DNA of 64,000 nt from Anaerolineales bacterium. GTDB lineage: Bacteria > Chloroflexota > Anaerolineae > Aggregatilineales > UBA2796. The position numbers were made by a program, and so were the translations under genes. Where the stretch lies: positions 558,001 through 622,000 of the forward strand of contig JABTTZ010000002.1 in assembly GCA_015075625.1 (NCBI GenBank), in the 5' to 3' direction. The notes below the pieces were generated by a model. It saw only the letters and a list, made by a program, of their open reading frames with translations, did no database searches and was not told where the DNA came from. This document shows, piece after piece, positions 59,934 through 64,000 of this stretch; position 1 is the stretch's first letter, and every line of letters starts with the position of its first letter.

Positions 59934-60845
59934 ATGAGCGACGATCCGGCGATCAATGTCTCGCAACAAGACATAGAAGAAACAACCCGCCTATTAGAGC
60001 AGATGGTTAGCGCAGCGAAAAAACAAGTTGGGACATTGGCAGGCGGTGTCCAGACCGACCTTGCCGCTGAAGGGGTTGCCCTCTTAGATAAACTGCGAAC
60101 CGTAGAAGTACGTTTTTCTAACCCTAACGCAAAATTTTTCCGGTTGACCCCCAAACGCTTTGAGCGCGAGGGCATTGAGCTTGCCGGATGGGTAAAGGAT
60201 AGTTTGAAAACCTTTGACTACTATTTCTTAGGGATGACCGCCAACCTCTTTACCGGAGATACGGGCGTTCAGTTTAGTTCCCTTCTAACACGTTTTACCT
60301 TTAGCCCAGATACAACCATCCTGCACAGCCTATTCCCCACCAGCCAATGGCGAACCGTCTTTAGCGTTGAAGGCGGGTTTAGTGTGGGCGTTGATAACGA
60401 ACTTAACTATGGCATTGAGGCACCAGAGCGCTCCCTGGAGATTCCCGGCTTGAATGCCAGCGTGCGTGGGGCGTTAACCACCAGCGGCGGCTTGAAAGGA
60501 AAAGCCGTCATTGCCATGCCCGATTTCAAATATGAACAAGGGCGAAGCGAGATTGCCGTTGCCGGAGAGGGCAGCGACATTGCCCAATGGCGAGTGACGA
60601 CGCCGGAATTGAAACAACAACAGCGCGTCGATTACGCCATGATTTTCAAAGTCCCCAAAGGGGCAGCAGCGATTACCCTTGAAGGGAAGATGATCGCCCA
60701 AACCTCTATGCCCTGGCTCACGGCGCGTCTTGGTGATCTCTTGAACGCGCTGGCAGGCGTATTTCCTTTCCTCACGCGGCGCGATGCAAAGCTCCCGTTA
60801 GGCGCGGTGGAAACGTGGAAAGACCTTGCCCTACCGCAGGATTGA
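59934..60845 (+). CDS. conserved hypothetical protein, unknown function
   Basis: A 303-residue protein from ATG 59934, which has AAGGAGAAGG upstream; an earlier ATG would add 38 unsupported residues. The N-terminus is helical (DIEETTRLLEQMVSAAKKQVGTLAGGVQTDLAAEGV), the middle is aromatic- and beta-rich (FDYYFLGMTANLFTGDTG, VFSVEGGFSVGVDNELNYGIEAPE) and the end has VDYAMIFKVPKGAAAITLEG. I do not recognise a domain. It diverges from the response regulator gene and shares its promoter region. Confidence 0.6.
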   Translation: MSDDPAINVSQQDIEETTRLLEQMVSAAKKQVGTLAGGVQTDLAAEGVALLDKLRTVEVRFSNPNAKFFRLTPKRFEREGIELAGWVKDSLKTFDYYFLGMTANLFTGDTGVQFSSLLTRFTFSPDTTILHSLFPTSQWRTVFSVEGGFSVGVDNELNYGIEAPERSLEIPGLNASVRGALTTSGGLKGKAVIAMPDFKYEQGRSEIAVAGEGSDIAQWRVTTPELKQQQRVDYAMIFKVPKGAAAITLEGKMIAQTSMPWLTARLGDLLNALAGVFPFLTRRDAKLPLGAVETWKDLALPQD

Positions 60846-61317
60846 GGATGTGATAGAGAAGACTCCATAGAAAACTTCGCTAGGAACTCGCCTTAGGCAA
60901 ACGGTCTGATTCTCCTTGAGATTAGCTGTATAAAAGGGCGGGGAGGGAGGAACGCCCCTCCCAAAGAGTGTCCCCCTCAGCCCGCTATGCGGGAGAGGGG
61001 GCGAGGGGTTGTGTGTAAGGTGCGTTAGAAAGACATTCAAAACGTTTAGTCGGCACGTGGTTTTGCCAACATAACCATGACAACAGCCTCATTTTTCAAG
61101 TCATGCTACACTATTTAGACGTGACATGCTTGCCCTTGTCGTTCTACTCCCTTATCCTGATGGGAAAAGGGGAAATTAGGTTTTTGAAGGGGTTAAGCCT
61201 TCACACTCACACTACCCCTTTGAGCAATCACAGGGCAATGTGGTTCGACTGGGGACATCCTAACTCGATTAGGGCGAATGATCATCCGACGGGCATTCAG
61301 GGGAGGACGCAATCACG
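60846..61317. other. 472-bp intergenic region
   Basis: No gene is supported. A G/C-rich hairpin pair lies at 60938-60962 (GGGAGG with CCCTCCC arms) and at 60972-61001, where CCCCCT and CCCGC pair with GCGGG and AGGGGG. The bases GTGTGTAAGGTGCG near 61010 loosely resemble the right end of the TAGGACTTACGCA repeat. The right half is AT-richer and should contain the promoter of the receiver gene; GGGAGGACGC before 61318 is its ribosome site. Confidence 0.5.
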
Positions 61318-61689
61318 ATGAAACGTGTCATGGTAGTTGACGATGAACAAGGCGCACGTAAAATCCTGAATATCTTACTTAATCGGGTAGGCTTTTTTGT
61401 TATTGAGGCGGCAAATGCCGACGACGCCTTAAAGCATTTGGAAGCGGATATCCCTGATTTGATTATCCTCGATATTATGATGGGGGGGATGGATGGAATC
61501 ACGCTCTGTCGAACACTTCGCAACCACCCACAGACGGCGCAAACGCCTATTCTAATGCTCTCCGCTCGTTCCGATGGGGAAGCGGTTGTCCAAAGCGCTG
61601 ATGCAGGAGCGACAGATTACATTCAGAAACCCATCTTCCACAACGACCTTGTGGCGCGGGTGCGGGCGCTGCTAAAGATGTCCGATTAA
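61318..61689 (+). CDS. receiver-only response regulator
   Basis: A 123-residue CheY-like protein with the full set: acidic pair in VMVVDDEQGA, phospho-Asp in LIILDIMMGGMDGITL, Ser in ILMLSARSD and Lys in YIQKPIFHND. It ends LVARVRALLKMSD, exactly the OmpR-type receiver end, with no DNA-binding domain. GGGAGG precedes the ATG. Its stop overlaps the acpS start (TAATG), coupling a signalling protein to a lipid-synthesis enzyme. Confidence 0.9.
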   Translation: MKRVMVVDDEQGARKILNILLNRVGFFVIEAANADDALKHLEADIPDLIILDIMMGGMDGITLCRTLRNHPQTAQTPILMLSARSDGEAVVQSADAGATDYIQKPIFHNDLVARVRALLKMSD

Positions 61690-62051
61690 TGCTGCGCGTT
61701 GGTGTCGATATGATTGAGGTCAGGCGCATTGCCGAGGCGCTCGCGCGGCATGGGGATCGCTTTTTGATGCGCTGTTTCACGCTTGGAGAACAAACAACCT
61801 GCGCCGGTGCAGCGCCGCGTTTGGCGGCACGCTTTGCCGCCAAAGAAGCGGTGGCGAAAGCACTTGGTACAGGGATTGGCGCTGTGCGTTGGGTAGAAAT
61901 TGAGGTGGTCAGCGATTCAGAGGGGCGCCCCTCGGTGCATCTTCATGGCGATGCGGCTCGTCTTGCCCATGCCCTAAGGTTAACGACATGGGAGATCAGC
62001 CTGACCCACACGGATGATCAGGCACTCGCGTTTGTTGTGGCAATGGGCTGA
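61689..62051 (+). CDS. acpS: holo-[acyl-carrier-protein] synthase
   Basis: A 120-residue phosphopantetheinyl transferase that attaches the CoA arm to acyl carrier protein. RVGVDMIEVRRIAEAL carries the metal Asp, FTLGEQTTC and RLAARFAAKEAVAKALGTGIG the conserved Glu-Ala region, and WEISLTHTDDQALAFVVA the C-terminal strand. The ATG overlaps the upstream stop by one base. Its last 34 bases overlap the end of the convergent receiver gene at 62018. Length is normal for the family. Confidence 0.94.
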   Translation: MLRVGVDMIEVRRIAEALARHGDRFLMRCFTLGEQTTCAGAAPRLAARFAAKEAVAKALGTGIGAVRWVEIEVVSDSEGRPSVHLHGDAARLAHALRLTTWEISLTHTDDQALAFVVAMG

Positions 62052-62443
62052 GCGGGGGGATCACTAGGCGCTTCCAAATTGCCCGTATCTCCCAATAACC
62101 GGCGCGTCATGGTGATCAATTCGTGAACACTGATTGGCTTTTGCAAGAACAAATCGGCAAGCTCTCCCTCAGGGGTGCCCATAGCCACTGCGTTGCTGCT
62201 GACCATAATCACTTTCACCATCCGCATCGTGGCTTCCCTTCGGATATGGGCAAGAACTTCTAACCCCGTCATCCTCGGCATGTTGACATCCATAATGACA
62301 ACATCCGGCAGATGTTTCACCAGCGCAGCAATCCCTTCTATCCCGTCACAGGCAAGGCGAACATCGAAATTCGCCTTGCGAAACACCCGTGTGTAAATCA
62401 ACCGTAGATCGTCGTTGTCTTCCACAATGAGAACGCTGCGCAT
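62018..62443 (-). CDS. receiver-only response regulator
   Basis: A 141-residue CheY-like protein. The acidic pair is in VLIVEDNDDL, phospho-Asp in VVIMDVNMPRMTGLEV, Ser in VIMVSSNAV and Lys in LFLQKPIS. The tail (GNLEAPSDPPAQPIATTNASA) is a 20-residue flexible extension that overlaps the acpS end. It follows another receiver gene on the same strand by about 37 bases, so both probably share a transcript. Confidence 0.88.
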   Translation of the reverse strand: MRSVLIVEDNDDLRLIYTRVFRKANFDVRLACDGIEGIAALVKHLPDVVIMDVNMPRMTGLEVLAHIRREATMRMVKVIMVSSNAVAMGTPEGELADLFLQKPISVHELITMTRRLLGDTGNLEAPSDPPAQPIATTNASA

Positions 62444-62480
62444 AGGGTGTGGACTCTCGTTGGAATGAACCTAATCGAAT

Positions 62481-62942
62481 TTAAAGGGTGCTGCGTGAGC
62501 TAGGGATGCGATTTAAGATGCGCCCAATATCCTTAACCAAGGTCATGACATTGAACGGTTTGCTGATGTAGCCATCAAAGCCGGCACTCACAATCCGCTC
62601 TTTGTCGCCGTCAATAGCATAGGCCGTCACGGCAATGGTGGGAATATTGGTATAAGCGGGGTTTCCCCGGATGATTTCGATCATCTCGTACCCATCGACT
62701 TCCGGCATCCGAATATCGGCAAGGATCAGATTCGGGCAGATTTTTTCTAAAATCGCCAACCCCTCACGTCCATTGCGGGCGGTGTGGACGATTGCGCCAT
62801 GATAGTTCAGCACAGAACGAATCACGGTTACGTTATCTGGGGTGTCGTCCACAACAAGGATATTCCAACCTTCCACGCTGAGGGGAATTTCACGGGTGAT
62901 TTTATGAGGTGGGAGCGGTGGGGTCATGGTTGAATTAGCCAT
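62481..62942 (-). CDS. receiver-only response regulator
   Basis: A 153-residue protein with a 30-residue N-terminal extension before the receiver (NILVVDDTPDN). Phospho-Asp is in LILADIRMPEVDGYEM, Thr in TIAVTAYAID and Lys in YISKPFNVMTLVKDIG. The last segment is close to that of the amber-interrupted receiver at 42351-42770, suggesting paralogy. Start placed at ATG 62942; TTG 62954 and ATG 62927 are alternatives. No output domain is present. Confidence 0.85.
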   Translation of the reverse strand: MANSTMTPPLPPHKITREIPLSVEGWNILVVDDTPDNVTVIRSVLNYHGAIVHTARNGREGLAILEKICPNLILADIRMPEVDGYEMIEIIRGNPAYTNIPTIAVTAYAIDGDKERIVSAGFDGYISKPFNVMTLVKDIGRILNRIPSSRSTL

Positions 62943-63093
62943 TGTAATACTCAAGCCTTCTGTGCTTTATAAGGGCGAAAATGGGTCAGGATTAGCGCAG
63001 TGGAAGGTGCCTTTATGGAACCCTAAGCAAGCATACTACACATTGAAATTCGTCTTCAAGCAGGATGCACATTTTTCAGGAAAAATTCACAGC

Positions 63094-63516
63094 CTATACC
63101 TTTAGTGCTTCAACCAATGCCTCATGAAGCTGCTCGAACGAGGCATACTTTGCCACACAGCTTACCGCCCCCGCTCGCAGCATTGCCGTTCGCAGGTGGG
63201 CGTCCTCAAACCCGATAAGGGCGATCACACGCACTTCTGGACACCGTTCGCGCAGCATATAGGCAACGTCAATTCCATTGAGCTTGGGCATTGAAATATC
63301 CAAAAAAATCACGTCTGGATGGGTCTTCAGGCATAACTCCACCGCCCCCATACCATCGTGTGCCATACCAAGCAACGTTACACCATCGATTGCGCTTAGA
63401 AAGCGCTTTAGGCTTTGACACATGGGGGCAAAATCATCGGCTATAACAACCTGCACCGTTCTTGATAATGGCTCACTGTGCAAGGGGTAGCCAATGTGAC
63501 TATTTTGTTGGATCAT
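63094..63516 (-). CDS. NarL-type receiver protein lacking output domain, atypical switch
   Basis: A 140-residue protein from ATG 63516 with GGA upstream; a longer reading to 63597 has no match. The receiver is of the NarL/FixJ sort: VVIADDFAPMCQSLKRFL, phospho-Asp73 in VIFLDISMPKLNG, Lys123 in CVAKYASFEQLHEAL. The switch residue is Ile101 (VIALIGFED) where Thr or Ser is expected. It ends where the helix-turn-helix of NarL proteins would begin. It follows the LuxR-type regulator gene on the same strand. Confidence 0.82.
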   Translation of the reverse strand: MIQQNSHIGYPLHSEPLSRTVQVVIADDFAPMCQSLKRFLSAIDGVTLLGMAHDGMGAVELCLKTHPDVIFLDISMPKLNGIDVAYMLRERCPEVRVIALIGFEDAHLRTAMLRAGAVSCVAKYASFEQLHEALVEALKV

Positions 63517-63660
63517 GGTACGTTCCGTTAAGTACTGTGGCACGGTACTGATTCCCCCAATAGCGATAATCATATGCTCAAATAGTGGAGAATACATCCG
63601 TAAAGAGGGGGGTTTTGCCCTAGCCGATAGTCTAGTTTTCTCCCTAGTCGCTCAGAGCCA

Positions 63661-64000
63661 TTACTTCACCAGTTTCTTCTCCAGCGCCAAAGCGACTGCC
63701 TCGGTGCGGCTGGTGACGCCCAATTTGGTGAGGATACTGCTGATGTGAAATTTCACTGTGGAAAGGCTGACGGTCAATCGCTCCGCTATTTGTGGATTGC
63801 TCATCCCCTTCACGAGGAGAGTCAGCACCTCTTGCTCGCGTGTGGTAAGCATGTAATCGGGGAGCGGGGGTTGGGTTGCCGTTCGTACCAGTGCTTCTGT
63901 CGCCTCTGGATCAAGGTAACGCAAGCCAGCAACAGCATTGCGAATGGCGCGTTCAAGCTCCTCAAAGGTAACACTCTTGAGGACGTAGCCTGTTGCCCCC
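63661..64000 (-). CDS. NarL/FixJ-family response regulator, C-terminal part (cut by window edge)
   Basis: The open frame runs off the right edge, so the N-terminal receiver lies outside. Visible are the receiver end GATGYVLKSVTFEELERAIR, with the conserved Lys, a short linker, and a LuxR-type DNA-binding domain with LTTREQEVLTLLVKGMSNPQIAERLTVSLSTVKFHISSILTKLGV. The helix-turn-helix is complete (SLSTVKFHISSI is the recognition helix). It should activate or repress transcription after phosphorylation by a kinase outside the window. The adjacent receiver gene at 63094 may be a partner. Confidence 0.92.
   Translation of the reverse strand, partial: GATGYVLKSVTFEELERAIRNAVAGLRYLDPEATEALVRTATQPPLPDYMLTTREQEVLTLLVKGMSNPQIAERLTVSLSTVKFHISSILTKLGVTSRTEAVALALEKKLVK

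Noticed and set aside
60972-61020. Fourth full copy of the TAGGACTTACGCA element
   Set aside because: The G/C-rich hairpin resembles the element's centre but neither inverted end is recognisable.
1-64000. CRISPR array
   Set aside because: No regularly spaced direct repeats with unique spacers of 25-45 bases were seen; the dispersed repeats are single palindromes or MITE-like units.
1-64000. tRNA or rRNA genes
   Set aside because: No convincing GGTTCGA-type T-arm with matching acceptor stem and no rRNA-like stretch was noticed on reading; a covariance-model scan would settle it.

Overview
The window is bacterial chromosome, moderately GC-rich, densely coded on both strands, with many short or overlapping gene junctions (ATGA, TAATG) and frequent GTG/TTG starts. 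The gene mix points to Chloroflexota, probably an Anaerolineae-type lineage: F420-type oxidoreductases, a mevalonate-pathway decarboxylase with the KYWGN motif, numerous receiver-only response regulators, a CHAT protease, a RuvX/baseplate-J-like pair, MreB, and intergenic families of short palindromes and MITE-like repeats. This taxonomic call is inference from content; there is no rRNA or tRNA gene in the window to test it.

Layout. 1-3.4 kb: redox cluster (LLM flavin/F420 oxidoreductase, PPOX-fold protein, aldo/keto reductase, F420-dependent NADP reductase-like protein). 3.5-9.7 kb: a response regulator with a Pro/Thr/Ala tail, a NERD-like membrane protein, alpha-glucan phosphorylase, SurE and an atypical SDR. 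9.9-17.4 kb: ALDH16-type double aldehyde dehydrogenase, SRPBCC protein, short Hsp70-family protein, double DUF305 protein, dynamin-like GTPase. 17.6-21.5 kb (minus): PaaI thioesterase, GT-C-like membrane protein, XdhC. 21.6-24.4 kb: LON-substrate-binding protein, CHAT protease with a C-terminal helical module, Roadblock/LC7 protein. 24.9-31.8 kb: YfhO-like membrane protein, orphan tyrosine recombinase, methyltransferase, GNAT, (phospho/diphospho)mevalonate decarboxylase.

31.9-38.7 kb is a coherent amino-sugar uptake locus: GH3/NagZ, two sugar ABC permeases and a binding protein on the minus strand, divergent from a SIS-family sugar-phosphate isomerase/deaminase, with a strong promoter and a palindromic operator candidate between them. 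38.9-41.9 kb: obgE-nadD and an ABC-2-like membrane protein. 41.9-44.5 kb: MASE1 histidine kinase followed by two receiver proteins, the first interrupted by an in-frame amber codon. 44.8-55 kb: AlkP-superfamily phosphodiesterase, MFS exporter, small membrane protein, dephospho-CoA kinase with a long Pro-rich linker and GNAT-like tail, lipoprotein, TPR protein, NodB-like deacetylase, SDR, XPB/Ssl2-like C-terminal-domain protein. 55.2-64 kb: MreB, epimerase, RuvX, baseplate-J-like protein, AcpS, and six further receiver proteins, the last cut by the window edge.

The most noteworthy non-genic content is a set of mobile-looking intergenic repeats: a MITE-like family with TAGGACTTACGCA ends (three copies), a second MITE-like element with CTAGGG ends, a third repeat present once on each strand, and several families of perfect palindromes. 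Several proteins lack a residue that is normally essential (MreB, NodB, SDR, two receivers), and these are flagged in the findings.
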